A stretch of DNA of 64,000 nucleotides from Calendula officinalis (GCA_963853835.1 OY970823.1:6218001-6282000), one strand, 5' to 3'. Numbered from the stretch's first letter, positions 26,469 through 39,508 are shown. The notes: a model not told the origin generated them from the letters alone. Numbers and translations: made by a program.

Positions 26469-26974
26469 TGTTGGGATATAAAACAAGATATAAACATTCT
26501 ATTACTGATGTTGCAGTTAGTACTGATCAATGTTTATTGAAGATTAGTACTGATAGGGCAGAAACACTGGTTACTACTGATGATGCTGATCAACGACTTA
26601 CTACTGACGATCAAGAATACTACTGATTCTATTTTTGGTGCTGATCAAGTCCGAGATTCTAGTATAGTTTGTTATAGAATGTATATCTTAGTGTATATTG
26701 ATTGTAATCGAATCCTAGAATAACTAGGTTAATAATTTAGGCTTCAAGGACTATTATAAATAGTTCCTTACGAATTGTAAACGTACGTGTGTATTGTTCG
26801 AGCATATCAATATACATTGAAGCTTTTTGTGATTACTGTGTTCTTATTCTTATTCGTATTCGTTGACAGTATTCATTGTTCTTAATACATTAACAAGAGT
26901 GTTGATCCGCTGCAACTTCTCATTGTTAGTAGATCTTAGATTAAATAATCTGTTTGGATTAATCGATCCTGATA
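26469..26974 (+). repeat. 3' LTR of the outer Copia
   Basis: 506 bp; two differences from 6944-7449 (one near 26814, one in the terminal CA, here TA). It is followed by ACAAC. Confidence 0.93.
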
Positions 26975-27185
26975 ACAACCCATTTGTTTTACGCACCATT
27001 AACCTTGTTAGTAGTCGAACGAAATCCAGTTGCCACAAGTCCTATGTGTACCTACCTAAAAGTCTCTTAAAGCATTGTGGGTGGGATAATCATGAGAAGA
27101 ACGCCTAATCAAGCCTACGACATTTGATGTGGTTAAATGCATTGCAATTTAGAAAATGAGTTGTCAAGTCGCTCACATAAGAAAG
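26975..27185. other. short intergenic stretch, nothing recognised
   Basis: Between the target duplication of the outer Copia and the LTR remnant that starts at 27186. No coding or repeat feature seen. Confidence 0.5.
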
Positions 27186-28142
27186 TGTTGGATCCCAAGT
27201 ACACTTAATGTGTTGCGTTATGGCTAAGTAAAGACAAGAAAGTAAAGAACGCACAATATTTTCAATGATTAAGAGTTTATTAAAACAAATTAATGCGGTA
27301 TAAAGTTTGCGAAAATAGATAGTACAAGCTAACTAAAACTTTATACTGAAATGACACTTTTGTTCGCTCAACTAAGACCCTATGCAATGAGAGTTATCAG
27401 CTGATACTGACGGTGATATTTATTGCTTGAGCATTAACTATGGAGAAGTTAATTTCAAACAATAACAAACTCTCAGAAAATGTTCTTGTGCTATTAATGC
27501 TATTATGCTAAAAGGTATGTGTAAATGCAAGCATTTACGTCTCTATATATAGCCCAAGAACCATGTTTCTTTGTCCACAAGTTAATCCACGTGTAAACAT
27601 ATTATTCGACGATCTAGACTTGTCCACGGAAACATTAAATGTACATAGGTTAGAGTCCCGATTGTACTTTGTGTCAACTTCTTTTACCACCTTTTCTGAC
27701 GCACAGTGAAAAGGTGTACTAGGATACTACAAAAGAAGTTGAATTTCCATTTTTATGTTTGGAGGGACAAACGATGAAGTTCTAAAAAGTATCTTCTATT
27801 CCAAAATAGAAGATCTTCATCGTTTTCTTCTTCTTTCAGCGGGAAAGGAAAATGTTCAAAGTGTCAAGAACATTTTCCAACAAGTCTTTATCTGCAGCAG
27901 AGACCCTCAGCTGATTCCACATCATCTGAGTGGTCTTCTTCGGGTTTCTGTCATTCGGCCATAAACTCGAATGATTATACTTATATAGCTGCTGATGTTG
28001 ACTTGATTCCTAAAGCTAAGTACGTACTCAGTTGAAGGTTTATGAATAGACTTGCACTTCAGTTGAGATACATACTTCAGCTGATTTATTCTTCTTGGCT
28101 ATTTGATCAGCAAATCATACTTACTTAGTCTGGGGATTAACA
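27186..28142 (-). repeat. LTR of a degraded SIRE-like Copia (minus strand)
   Basis: Read on the minus strand it starts TGTTAATCCCC (28142) and ends GGATCCAACA (27186), about 957 bp. It is preceded by the polypurine tract AGGGGGAGAT (28152-28143), the same as in the two Copia elements upstream. A TATA-like stretch lies near 27543-27552. CAGCTGA-type words recur through it. Confidence 0.75.
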
Positions 28143-31100
28143 ATCTCCCCCTATTTCCTCAGCTGAATGCTTATGTACTTTGACCCTTTGGGTTCTTTTA
28201 GTTATTTTTGCCTTTTACAATATTTTTACAAGTATATTACAAACAATGATTTTATATTGATATGAAGCTGATGAGGTACAATAAAAACATTCAAAATTTT
28301 ACAAGTCCTAACTATTTATTCATTTAGGACTTTCTGGTATAACGAGCAGATGGCTGAGTTGATTAATTTCTTCATTTCTTTTCCTTCATCAGTAGAGGAA
28401 CTCAGATGCTTGTGATAGATCATAAGATGTTCAAGATCGCACATATCAAATTCATCAACTCGTTGAAAGCATTGCCTCCTCTTGGCATTCAGATAGCAAA
28501 AGCCGTGAATAGGTTCTTTCACAATTTTCCCTGGGACAAAAGTAACTCCAACGGGAACGGCTATTGAGAAGTTGAGTATTGGGCGTTTTGCAGTGAGTAT
28601 TGAAGACCCTCCTTCTGCTAATCTGGGTTCTGTAAGGGTTCAGGGAGAACAGACTTACGTTTCTCCTTCCTTGCCAGATCAGGAGCATATCTCTTGACCT
28701 TATCGCATAAAGTCTTGAAGGAGTAGATGGCGAATTTTACCCCAGCTTCCAGTTCTACTATGGTGGGCGATTGTTTTGCAGATCTGGCAGCGTTTAGCAA
28801 CTCATTCCATTCATCATAGTTGAAATGAGTGCTGAATTTAATCAGCTGCAACCTTTCAGCAGCGAAGGGCCTTCCAGCTCTGTTGATAATAATTTCTTGT
28901 GGGGAGCTGGAAGAGGATTTAAGGCACCTCACGCTGGTGATTCTTGCTTCTTGCCTACGTTTATTAAGAATCTTGTTGAACAGTCTAATGTTCTCAGCTC
29001 TTTCTCCTTCGGCTCTCTGATACAGCTCTTCTTGTTTTTGTCTTTGGAGAGCAAGAGTTGCTTCAAGATCAACAGAGGTTCCATCAACTTCTATAACAAC
29101 AACTTTAATCGTGTCAGAAATTAACTCCCCCTCAGCAGGTTGAGGATTAACCTGTATGATAGGATGAGGGATTTGGATTTACGGGACTTGGATGAGGGTT
29201 CTTCTATCCTGAGACCTTCAGCAGGGGTGAGTGTTGATTGCGATGTTGTCTCACATGTTCAAGCAATTACCTCAGGTGTTTCAGTAGGGACGAGTGTTGT
29301 TGGAATTGGAGTCTGGTCTACTGAAACGTCTTCTTCATCTTCTTGTACTCCAGTAGAGATAAGTGGTGGAGAAATTGGAGTCTCACCTGCTGGAATATCT
29401 TCTTGAACATTGGCTCCAACAGGAGAGGCGACTATTTGTTGTAAATCAAGAGGTTCACCTGGTTGTTCACCTGCTGATGTAGTTTGCTCTTTCTCCCCTT
29501 AGAGAGTGCCTGAAGACGTTAGGGACTCTCTGGTGCAGCAGTAGGACGAACAGCAGCGGCACCCTCATTTAACTTTTGTAGAATGAGGTCAAGGGTGCCT
29601 TGGAGACCAGTGACTTGAGAGACCAACGAACCAACCTCAGTCTCCAATTTGTCCATCCTGGTGAACACAGCAGTAGCAGAGCCTCGATAACCTTAGAAAG
29701 GTGACTATGAGTGTCGGCCAGCAGAGATTCTTGCTTTGATTGTGCAAGGCCAATACGATCAACAGCTGACACAAGTGGAGAGACCTTAGAATGTAAGGTA
29801 TTCAACTGTCAATCAACTTCTGCTTCAGTTGCCCGGGCTTCAGTGAGAAGCCTATCCTTCTCGATTCTGTCAGATTCTCAAATTGAGTTCAGCTCTCGAT
29901 GAATGTATTCTTTGAGAGTTATGAACTCTCTGGTCTTGCATCGAATCTAATCAAAAAGAAGAGTCGGCTGAGGAGTCTGAGTATGAACCTCAGTGTGCAG
30001 AGAGGCAATGATGGATGATAGTTTATCAGCGGTATCAGCAAACCTCTGTGGAACATCCATGCGAAGGGTGTTCATCTGATGCCTCAGCATGGCCATCCCA
30101 GATCAAATCTGGGATGATACAACTCTAGATACCAGAGCAGTCACAGCTCTGGTGGGAATGCTTCCTCCAGCTTTGATGGATTCAGCATGGGACACTTGGA
30201 CAATTGGGGGAGAGGGTCCGGTATGTCTCCAGCTGAGGGGGTGACCTCAGCTGTGGGAGTAGGTGTTCCTGAGTTAGGAGGAAAAGCTCCTATGGGATGC
30301 TCAGTAACAGTAAGGGGTGAGTTGGGTCCAGCTGAAACTTCTGGGTTTATGTCAGAAGGGCCGACATCAGCTGTCAAATCAAGTTGAAGCCAAGGTTCAT
30401 CTGTGGCGTCCATTTCAGGAGACGAAACATATGGACTGATGGTCTCATCAGTGGAATCAAAGAATATATTGTATGCTGTTTGAGTAACTTGAGCTTCAGT
30501 CTCACCAGTCGGCTGATCTAGTATAGAGACATGAGGAATAAGTCCTCTGGGTGGTGGATCAGTTGCCTCACAGCTCAGTTGGCGCAAACGTTCGCGATCA
30601 CTAGCAGCTTGGGTTTGTGCCTCAATAACAATTGGGTCTACAGTTGTCTCTTCATCGGCGGTGGTGGTTTCCTCGATCTCCAGCTGGTGTAAGCTGGTGA
30701 CATTGTGGGAAACAAAAAGAATAGTTTCAAGAATGACTTGGTTTCCAGTCAATCTATCGTCAACTGCTGACTCAGGTAGTGATGAAGAAGTTGGTGGTGG
30801 TGTGTGTGCAGCTGACTCACGGGTGGCTTGGGATGAGCCAAAAACTTCACCAGCAGTCTGTCGAGAGACTGAGGTTACTTGTGGAGTTTGTTCCCTTGTT
30901 ACAACGACTGATAATGAATCAGCCGAGGAGCTACGCAGAATGTTGGAGCCGGCACTAACTCCTAAAGAACGAAATTGCCGATTTGAAGGCTCCTGACTTG
31001 TTGAGAAATCAGCAGGTGGAAGAGAAAGAGGAAGAGAAAGAGAGAAGTGATAGCCAGGAGTGTTTGACTAGAAACTCCGATGGGTGGAGTTCCTGGAAAA

Positions 31101-31500
31101 ACACTGCAAAAATTGAAAATGAGAAGGATCAACCCAGACGCTGATATAGCTTTTGATCGTAATCCTCCCAATCTAGGACTTAAGTGAGTACCTAGAGGAT
31201 CCTGGCTGAATCCTTATGATGCTGCAATTTCCACATAAGCACCATCAGTTTCCACATCACCACCAGACGTCATCGTCCCTGCTCCGATCGGTGGAGAAGA
31301 AGAAGGAACACTAGGGCCAGGAGATGAGGGCGGAGAGGAGGGAGAGGGCGCGGGAAGACGACGAGCTAGTTTCTTAACTCGTCTCTTCTTTACAAGAGGA
31401 ATGACTTCCTCAGCCTCTTCTTCCACATCAGCAGGGGGAAGATCATCATTCGAATTCCAGTTGAAGGTGAGAAACCCGTGTATGTGTATGGAGAAAGTAG
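28143..31500 (-). pseudogene. post-pol gene remnant of a SIRE-like Copia
   Basis: Minus-strand open pieces at 28316-28688, 28618-28932, 29569-29805, 30141-30752 and 31214-31426 lie colinear with the inner Copia post-pol gene: a basic/acidic R-K-rich piece, a Ser/Thr/Pro/Glu-rich middle, a heptad-like segment and a C-terminal folded part next to the polypurine tract. Stops and frame changes break it everywhere. Gag and pol are missing; beyond about 31500 the sequence is no longer recognisable. It is assigned by position, composition and order rather than a strong alignment. Confidence 0.6.
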
Positions 31501-31635
31501 AATGGAAAACAAACGATCTTATGCCTTAAAGCCCATAAATTATTGTTTCGTGGGTGGTCTTCTTCTCTAGTATATGTTTTAATATCGTGGTAGAAATATA
31601 GAAAACGGTAAAAGATGTCTCAATTGTGAAATTTT

Positions 31636-32419
31636 ATGTCTCGCGCGTAAACCTAATGAAGTTGCAGATGCTTTAAGTCGGAAAACATATCACCCGAGTG
31701 TATCTTACACAATGACAAATATAGTAGTGAATTCTGTTATATTTGATGATTTAAAGAAGTGGAATATCAAAGCCTTGAAACCCGGAATTAATTAGAAAAA
31801 AAAAGAATTTTCAAATATGAAAAGTTTGGATGAGTTAGGAACTATTGCAGGATTAGTCATAAAATGAAGTGTGACTTTGATTATAATAGTGAATTTGACT
31901 ATTATGTTGTTATGTGGTTGTTGATTATGACGATAGGAAGAGTTAGACCCGTTTGGTAAAATAACTAGTTAAATTTAATTGGTCATTGTTTGAAGTCATG
32001 ACATGCATATAAAATGAGTATTTGAAATTTATCCATGGTACAAATTGGGAATTTGGTAGTGGCATGAAATTTGACTTGTTTCAGGGTAATTTGGAATCTA
32101 AGTACTTGTAGTGCGAAGGTGTCTTTAGTGATTCATGTTATTTACGAGAGTCGAAGCTCAAATATACTTGATGGAACGGTCCCTTTGACCGAAGTCAAAA
32201 TGGTTGACAAATGGTAATAAGTAGAAGAACCGGAAGAGATAATTGATGTGAAGTCAATCAAATTAAAGAAGAAAAAGGTGCAACTAGTATTAGTCAAACA
32301 GAAACATCATTGGGGAACAAATTGGACATGTGAAAGAAAAGAAGATATGGTCAAGAAATACCCGTATTGTTTAAATCAACATGATTTCAAGGATGAAATC
32401 CTCAAAAGGAGGAGGTAAT
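31636..32419 (+). pseudogene. degraded Gypsy pol remnant (RNase H/integrase end)
   Basis: Near 31640 the frame reads RKPNEVADALSRK, the hallmark at the end of the Gypsy RNase H domain. Near 31930 comes an integrase-like 'DYDDRK' stretch, and near 32230-32415 a charged tail (KSIKLKKKKVQLVLV...KRRR) like the C-terminal end of Gypsy integrase. Stops interrupt throughout. A purine-rich AAAAGGAGGAGG (32404-32415) immediately precedes the LTR start at 32420, as a polypurine tract would. Confidence 0.65.
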
Positions 32420-32747
32420 TGTAACATACAAGTTTTCGATTCATCTAAAATATATCTGTACACGTAAGTAACTCGGATTATGTGTATTAAATGCTCAAAA
32501 CATGTTTGCCATGCTTTAGTTGTGTTTTGTGCAAATATGGTGGTAATATAATAAGTATACAATGATTAAGAAAAACATGTATGAGCAAATAATATAACAT
32601 TTGTAACACCCATTTCCGAAGCGTCAACTTTGGGAACAAGTATCCAAGAATAAAGTTGAGAATTTATAAAAATATAATCTAAATGGAGTTGTAGTACTCC
32701 TTATGATGTTTCAAACGATATAAAGAACGTTTCAAACGATGTAGTAA

Positions 32748-34365
32748 TGTCACCCCTTTTTAATCCTTTATCGAGTTGGATGGCCGAGAGGGTGAGAGTC
32801 CCAACCTTGCCCCGCTCTAAAGGGACGACATGGGTTGTCGAGCCTTGAGAAAAATGCAAGCTTTCTTCTATGATAGAGCAGGGACACACCTGATCCAAGA
32901 ATTCTATGCCCAGCACCATGGGGTAGTCGTCCATCAGCACAATGGTTAGATTTATCTTGTCCTCCCATCTTCCGATCTTGACAGGGACCGAGTGTGCCAC
33001 ACCGAGAATAGGTCGAGAAGGGGAATTAACAGCTTTCATCCATCCTACTTCGCTGATATATTGTATCCCCAATCTCTTAGTTTCGTTCTCGGCAAGGAAA
33101 TCATTTGACGCACATGTGACTAACAGCGTTTTGGTGGTTTTTCCATGGATCTTGGCAGTGACAAACATTAATCTGCATCCTTGCTTATCGGGCCCCTCAT
33201 CTTTGGCGAAGGCATTGAGAATTTGTATTGAGCTAATTTGAGCATCCCCTCTTTCTTCTTTATCTTCTTCGAGGATCATTGCGTTGAATGTCTTTTTCTT
33301 CGGGCAGTCTCTAATTAGGTGCGGTCCATCACATAGATAGCATTTAATCTCTCTTCGGGAAATTACCTCAGGTGCCTTTCCTTTCTGTATTGCTGGTCTG
33401 TCCACGTTCTTATCATCTCGTACCAGCAATCTGTTTGGCGGTTTATCTCCCCCACTAGACCTTCTATTCATTACATCTCTTCGGAAGTCGATAAGGTCTT
33501 CTGCTATGGCAATCGCCTCGTCTATATCTTGGACGTTCCTTCTCTTGACTTCGTGGTAGGCCCACGCTTGCAGTCCGTCCAAGAAGTAGAACAACTTGTC
33601 TTTCTCTTGCAAATCAGGCAGCTCGAGGATTAAGGCGGTGAACTCTGCAACATATTCTTTGATAGCTCCCGTGTGCTTTAATCCTCGTAGCTTCTTCATT
33701 GCTAATTCTTCTGCATTTTGAGGGCAGAACTGCTTCTTGAGTTGCCTTTTGAATTCTTCCCAAGACTCCAAGGTACATAGACCTTTCTCGATGACAGCAC
33801 ACTTTCTTCTCCACCACAAGGCATCATTTTCAGTCAAGTACATAGCTGTCGTATCGATCTTGGGTTTGTCTTCCTTAATTTCTGTGGCCTTAAAGTAACA
33901 TTCAAGCGACCAAAAAAACACATCAAGTTCTTTAGGGTTACGCTTACCTCCATATTTGGTTGGTTTAGGAGCGTCGGTTATCGGTGTGACCCTCGCAACT
34001 GTGCCTCCTGCTATGGCTGCTTTGCAAAGATTTAATTCGGCTTCTTGGGCTACCATTCTAACATTGATCTGGGCGACTTCCTCCCGACATTCGTTTCGAG
34101 TATTGTTAATGAGTCTAAGGAATTCCTCTTTTATCAAATCGAGGGAGTCTCTGACGGCTTCACATGTTTCCTTCGCACTATCGATGGTCTGCTCGGCATT
34201 ATCTTTCCACTCTAGTATTTCTGCAACACGTATTTCTGTTCTGGTCAGCTTGTTCTCGAAGTTAGACAAAATGTCTGACGAAGAGCCCCTTCCGCCCTTC
34301 TTGGTTCTGCTACCCCCTGCTGCATGAGGGATCTTCGGTGCATCGCTGGATACTTCAGTTGCCAT
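32748..34365 (-). pseudogene. second gag-protease copy, truncated in protease
   Basis: Gag starts at ATG 34365 (MATEVSSDAPKIP), with a CCHC knuckle CYLCDGPHLIRDCP, and continues without a frame break into protease. The frame is open where the full-length copy has lost one base. The protease active site, DTGAS in the full copy, reads VTCAS here, so it cannot be catalytic. Homology to the full copy stops at 32748 inside the segment after protease; the frame then runs 16 codons into LTR sequence of the older Gypsy. Confidence 0.85.
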
Positions 34366-34401
34366 GATCCCTTGCTATACGAACTAGGCTCTGATACCAC
34401 G

Positions 34402-34929
34402 TGTCACGGGGTAACTTCTTTGACAAGTGTATCACGAGTTCCACTTAGCGTACTTCTAGGCTAAGTCAGGCTATGAACTCCGAGATTGATGATTAAGCGA
34501 CAAAGGAAGCAAGGAACACGAGACCTACTTGATTAGGGATGCAAGAGAACACTTCTATAAAGCTCTTCTTTTATTAGTTCACAAGTGATTACAATACTTC
34601 TCAATGGTTTGGAGCAAATGAGCTCCATGCCTATTTATAGGCCCTTAAGGAAATATCTAGACTAAAGATATTTACATGGTTAATTCTAGACTAATCCTAC
34701 TTAATATCTAAGATATTTAACTACTAATAATATCTTAGATATTTTACATGGTTAATTCTAGACTAATCCTACTTAATATCTAAGATATTTTACTACTAAT
34801 AATAGCTTAGATATTTTACATGATTTCTTAAGACTAATCTAGAATGTTAAGATATTTTAAGCCTTAAAATATCTTGGTGGATTAGTAGCTCTTCCCCGAG
34901 TACTCCGGAATCTTCTAGAGACCGTAACA
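34402..34929 (-). repeat. internal LTR of the tandem chromovirus
   Basis: 528 bp; on the minus strand TGTTACGGTC...CCCCGTGACA. It serves as 3' LTR of the full unit and 5' LTR of the truncated one. A palindromic TATA region GCCTATTTATAGGC (about 34629-34642) is the likely promoter. The PBS complement (ctctgataccac) follows at 34389-34400, and the polypurine tract AGTGGGAGAGGG (minus strand) lies just right of 34929. Confidence 0.9.
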
Positions 34930-35017
34930 CCCTCTCCCACTTGGTTCCATGACGTCCTCGTCAGGGTTGAGCCTTGTATTCCTGAATTTTGTTTTGATAT
35001 TGCCATAGATCTTGTTC

Positions 35018-38000
35018 TCATTCCCAGCTAGCTTCACTGTCTGGCAACCCTTTCCATCTTACATAATACTCGGTCCATTTTGGCGTGCCTCGTTTACTGA
35101 CTTTTCTTTCGGCTAGGATCTCATCGACTTCTTTCTCAAATGAGACTACATTTGCTACTGGGGCTCCATGAGATTCATTTCGACTAGTGTCCTCCTCGTC
35201 CTTATGGTACGGTTTTAGTAAGCATACATGGAAGACTGGATGGATCTTTAAGTGTGGTGGCAAATCTAACTTATATGACCTCGTTCCGACCTTTTGTAAC
35301 ACTTGATATGGCCCTTCATATCTCCTCGTTAATCCTTTGTGTACTTGTCTGGTAGCTTTAAAACTTCTTTGTGGGATTTTCACCAATACTTCATCGCCCA
35401 CAAGAAATTCTCGGGGTTGTCTCTTCTTGTCGGCCCATTTCTTCATCCGTTTGGCGGCTTTAATAGGTTCTTGCTATGTCGAGTTCTTCCTTCCATCCTT
35501 TAACAAATTTGAACGCGGATGGGCTGTCTCCTTTGTATCCTTTGGCGAGTTCTTGGGGAGTTAACGGTTGTTGGCCGGTTACCAGCTCGAATGGACTTCT
35601 CCCTGTAGCCTCGCTCCTCTGCAGGTTGTATGAGAACTGGGCCACATCGAGTAACTTGGTCCAATCTTTCTGATTTGCACTAACAAAGTGCCTTAAGTAT
35701 ATTTCTAACAAATGACTTACCCGTTCGGTTTGTCCGTCTGTCTGCGGGTGAAAACTCGTAGAAAAGTGTAAATCTGATCCCATGAGTTTAAACAATTCTT
35801 TCCAAAATTTACCGGTAAATCTGGGATCTCTATCACTAATAATATTTCGTGGGAGGCCCCAATACTTTACTATGTGTTTAAAGAACAATCTTCCAGCTTC
35901 CTCGGTAGTACAGTCTCTTGGGGCGGCAATAAATGTTGCGTATTTTGACGAGCAATCAACTACTACAAAGATTTAACCACAACCATCTGACGTTGGTAAC
36001 GCAGATATGAAGTCCATGGATACACTTTCCCATGGGCGTTCAGGAACAGGTATTGGTTCTAATAACCCTGCAGGTTTTGCATGTTCGATCTTGTCTTGTT
36101 GACATACAAGACAAGTCCTTACATATGCGTCAATATCGTCTTTCATGTTGGGCCAATAGTAAGATCGTTCTACGAATGCTTTAGTACGATGCGTACCTGG
36201 ATGTCCGGCCCACTTTGAATCATGGCATTCCTTTAAGATCTCCCTTCTCAAATTTCTCCACCGGGGAATGTACATTCGATTGCCGCCTGTTAGTAATACG
36301 CCCTCTTCAACCCAGAACTTTCTAGTCTTGCCGTTATTAGCCATTTCAATTAACCTTTTAGCCTGGGGGTCTTGGTTCAAACCTTCTTTTATTCGATCGC
36401 CTAGGTCACAGCTGACGAGCGTTATAGCTGCTAGTTCTGCCTTTCGACTTAGAGCATCAGCGACAAGGTTGCCTTTTCCTGGTTTATATTCCAATATGTA
36501 GTCGAACTCGGCCAGGAAGTCTTGCCAACGAGCTTGTTTAGGGCTTAACTTTTTCTGATTTTGGAAATAGCTGGTTGCGACATTGTCTGGTTGAATTACA
36601 AATAGTTTGCCAAGGAGATAGTGCCTCCATACTCGTAGGCAATGAATGATTGCCGTCATTTCTTTGTCGTGAACAGGATATTTTCATTTTCGTTCTGTGT
36701 CATTCAACTTTCGACTTTCGTAGGCTACAGGATGATCGTCTTGTATTAAAACTCCGCCAATTGCAAAATCAGATGCATCGGTTTGGACAAGGAAGGGTTT
36801 CGAGTAGTCGGGTAACTTCAAGACTGGTTCCTCCGTAACTGCCTTCTTTAGATAATCAAATGTTTTCTGACTCTTCTCCATCCATTCCCATGGGACGTGT
36901 TTCTTTAGAAGATCGGTTAATGGGGAAGCCTTTTCAGAATATCCCGAGAGAAATCTCCGGTAATAATTGATTAGGCCCAAGAATGATCGTAGTTCGGACA
37001 CATTTTTCGGGGGCTCCCATTCAGTAATTGCTCGAATCTTTTTTTCATCCATGTAAATCTGTCCTCCTGCCACTTTGTGCCCTAAGAACATGACTTCGGG
37101 TTAGGCGAATGAACATTTCTCCAACTTTATGTATAGATTATTTTCTCGTAGGGCCTGGAACACTAGTCGTAGGTATTGTATATGATCGGGTAGTGTTTCA
37201 GAGTATACTACAATATCATCCAGATATACTACGACAAATTTATCTAAGAATGAGTGGAAGATTTTGTTCATTAGGTTGCAAAATGTAGCAGGGGCGTTGG
37301 TTAGGCCAAATGGCATAACCAGAAATTCGAAAGATCCATACCTTGTGACACAAGTCGTCTTTGGTTCATCCCCTTCTACGATGCGTACCTGCCAATATCC
37401 GGATCTTAAGTCAGGCTTGGTGAACCATCGTGCTTTGGCAAGTTGATCGAATAGATCGGCTATGAGTTGAATGGGGTATTTGTTTTTTATCGTTATCTTA
37501 TTTAGTGCTCGATAATCTATACACATTCTTAGACTCCCATCTTGCTTTTTCTGGAATAACACGGGGGCGCCATATGGAGCTTTTGATGGTCGGATGAGTC
37601 CATCGTTCAACAATTCTTTTAGTTGCTTCCTTAGCTCTTCTAGTTCGGGTGGCGCCATTCGATATGGCCCCATGGCAGGAGGTCTTGCACCCGTTTCCAA
37701 CTCGATCTCATGATCTACTTCTCTTCGTGGAGGCAACTTCTTTGGCAACTCAGGCGGCATTATATCTTGGAATTCGGCTAAGACATCCCGTATATTTTCT
37801 GGCATGTCTACCGTGGGAGGGACGTCCAAGTCTTTTAAGGATACCCGATATGTTCTGTCACCCCTTTTTAATCCTTTATCGAGTTGGACGGCCGAGAGGG
37901 TGAGAGTCCCAACCTTGCCCCGCTCTAAAGGGACGACATGGGTTGTCGAGCCTTGAGAAAAATGCAAGCTTTCTTCTATGATAGAGTAGGGATGCACCTG

Positions 38001-38387
38001 GTCCAAGAATTCTATGCCCAGCACCATGGGGAAGTCGTTCATCGGCACAATGGTTAGATTTATCTTGTCCTCCCATCTTCCGATCTTGACAGGGACCGAG
38101 TGTGCCACACCGAGAATAGGTCGAGAATGGGAATTAACAGCTTTCATCCATCCTACTTCGCTGATATATTGTATCCCCAATCTCTTAGCTTCGTTCTCGG
38201 CAAGGAAATCATTTGACGCACCTGTGTCTAACAGCGTTTTGGTGGTTTTTCCATGGATCTTGGCAGTGACAAACATTAATCTGCATCCTTGCTTATCGGG
38301 CCCCTCATCTTTGGCGAAGGCATTGAGAATTTGTATTGAGCTAATTTGAGCATCCCCTCTTTCTTCTTTATCTTCTTTGAGGATCAT
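35018..38387 (-). pseudogene. Pol of the chromovirus: protease, RT, RNase H, integrase, chromodomain
   Basis: Order on the minus strand: protease (LLDTGASNDFLAE, about 38230), RT with YLDDIVVYSE (about 37200), RNase H (QTDASDFAIGGVL, about 36770), integrase zinc domain (H-x3-H, CLVCQQDK, about 36100-36230), DDE core (IISDRDPRF, FHPQTDGQTERV, about 35700-35850) and a chromodomain (EYYVRWKGLPDSEASWE, about 35020-35075). Four stops break it: TAA after KCSFA (37098-37100), TGA after TERK (about 36681), TAA after TSDGCG (about 35970) and TGA after SWE at 35015-35017. A lost base near 38400 separates it from gag. The chromodomain defines the chromovirus clade of Ty3/Gypsy and is thought to direct integration to marked chromatin. 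Confidence 0.88.
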
Positions 38388-39472
38388 TGCGTTGAATGTC
38401 TTTTTTTCGGGCAGTCTCTAATTAGGTGCGGTCCATCACATAGATAGCATTTAATCTCTCTTCGGGAAATTACCTCAGGTGCCTTTCCTTTCTGTATTGC
38501 TGGTCTGTCCACGTTCTTATCATCTCGTACCAGCAATCTGTTTGGCGGTTTATCTCCCCCACTAGACCTTCTATTCATTACATCTCTTCGGAAGTCGATA
38601 AGGTCTTCTGCTATGGCAATCGCCTCGTCTATATCTTGGACGTTCCTTCTCTTGACTTCGTGGTAGGCCCACGCTTGCAGTCCGTCCAAGAAGTAGAACA
38701 ACTTGTCTTTCTCTTGCAAATCAGGCAGCTCGAGGATTAAGGCGGTGAACTCTGCAACATATTCTTTGATAGCTCCCGTATGCTTTAATCCTCGTAGCTT
38801 CTTCATTGCTAATTCTTCTGCATTTTGAGGGCAGAACTGCTTCTTGAGTTGCCTTTTGAATTCTTCCCAAGACTCCAAGGTACATAGACCTTTCTCGATG
38901 ACAGCACACTTTCTTCTCCAGCACAAGGCAGCATTTTCAGTCAAGTACATAGCTGCCGTATCGATCTTGGGTTTGTCTTCCTTAATTTCTGTGGCCTTAA
39001 AGTAACATTCAAGCGACCAGAAAAACTCATCAAGTTCTTTAGGGTTACGCTTACCTCCATATTTGGTTGGTTTAGGAGCGTCGGTTATCTGTGTGACCCT
39101 CGCAACGGTGCCTCCTGCTATGGCTGCTTTGCAAAGATTTAATTCGGCTTCTTGGGCTGCCATTCTAACCTTGATCTGGGCGACTTCCTCCCGACATTCG
39201 TTTCGAGTATTGTTAATGAGTCTAAGGAATTCCTCTTTTATCAAATCGAGGGAGTCTCTGACGGCTTCACATGTTTCCTTCGCACTATCGATGGTCTGCT
39301 CGGCATTATCTTTCCACTCAAGTATTTCTGCAACACGTATTTCTGTTCTGGTCAGCTTGTTCTCGAAGTTAGACAAAATGTCTGACGAAGAGCCCCTTCC
39401 GCCCTTCTTGGTTCTGCTACCCTCTGCTGCAGGAGGGATCTTCGGTGCATCGCCGGATACTTCAGTTGCCAT
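38384..39472 (-). pseudogene. Gag of the full-length chromovirus copy
   Basis: ATG 39472 (MATEVSGDAPKIP). A coiled-coil N-terminal part (about 30-120) is followed by the retrotransposon gag domain (about 135-260; WRRKCAVIEKG, KQFCPQNAEE) and the CCHC knuckle CYLCDGPHLIRDC. One base is missing in a T-run near 38401-38407 compared with 33292-33300, so the frame ends after the knuckle instead of entering protease. Confidence 0.87.
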
Positions 39473-39508
39473 GATCCCTTGCTACACGAACTAGGCTCTG
39501 ATACCACG

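Larger units (their letters stand above)
6944..26974 (+). mobile_element. outer SIRE-like Copia retrotransposon lacking pol, with nested insertions
   Basis: Two 506-bp LTRs (6944-7449 and 26469-26974) begin TGTTGGGATAT and differ at two positions by eye. The 5' copy ends CA and the 3' copy ends TA. The element is flanked by the duplication ACAAC (6939-6943 and 26975-26979). A primer binding site for initiator Met-tRNA follows the 5' LTR and a polypurine tract precedes the 3' LTR. Without the insertions at 9611-11549 and 12020-26321 the internal part is only about 2.8 kb. It encodes a broken Gag joined to an extra C-terminal ORF, with no protease, integrase, reverse transcriptase or RNase H. 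It is therefore non-autonomous. The youth of the LTRs implies transposition in trans by a relative. Confidence 0.9.

Noticed and set aside
32602..32747. TGTAACACCC at 32602 as the start of a separate LTR
   Set aside because: The LTR start directly after a polypurine tract is at 32420 and pairs with GTTACA at 41540. The 32602 string has no matching end or duplication (ACATT vs GTACT).
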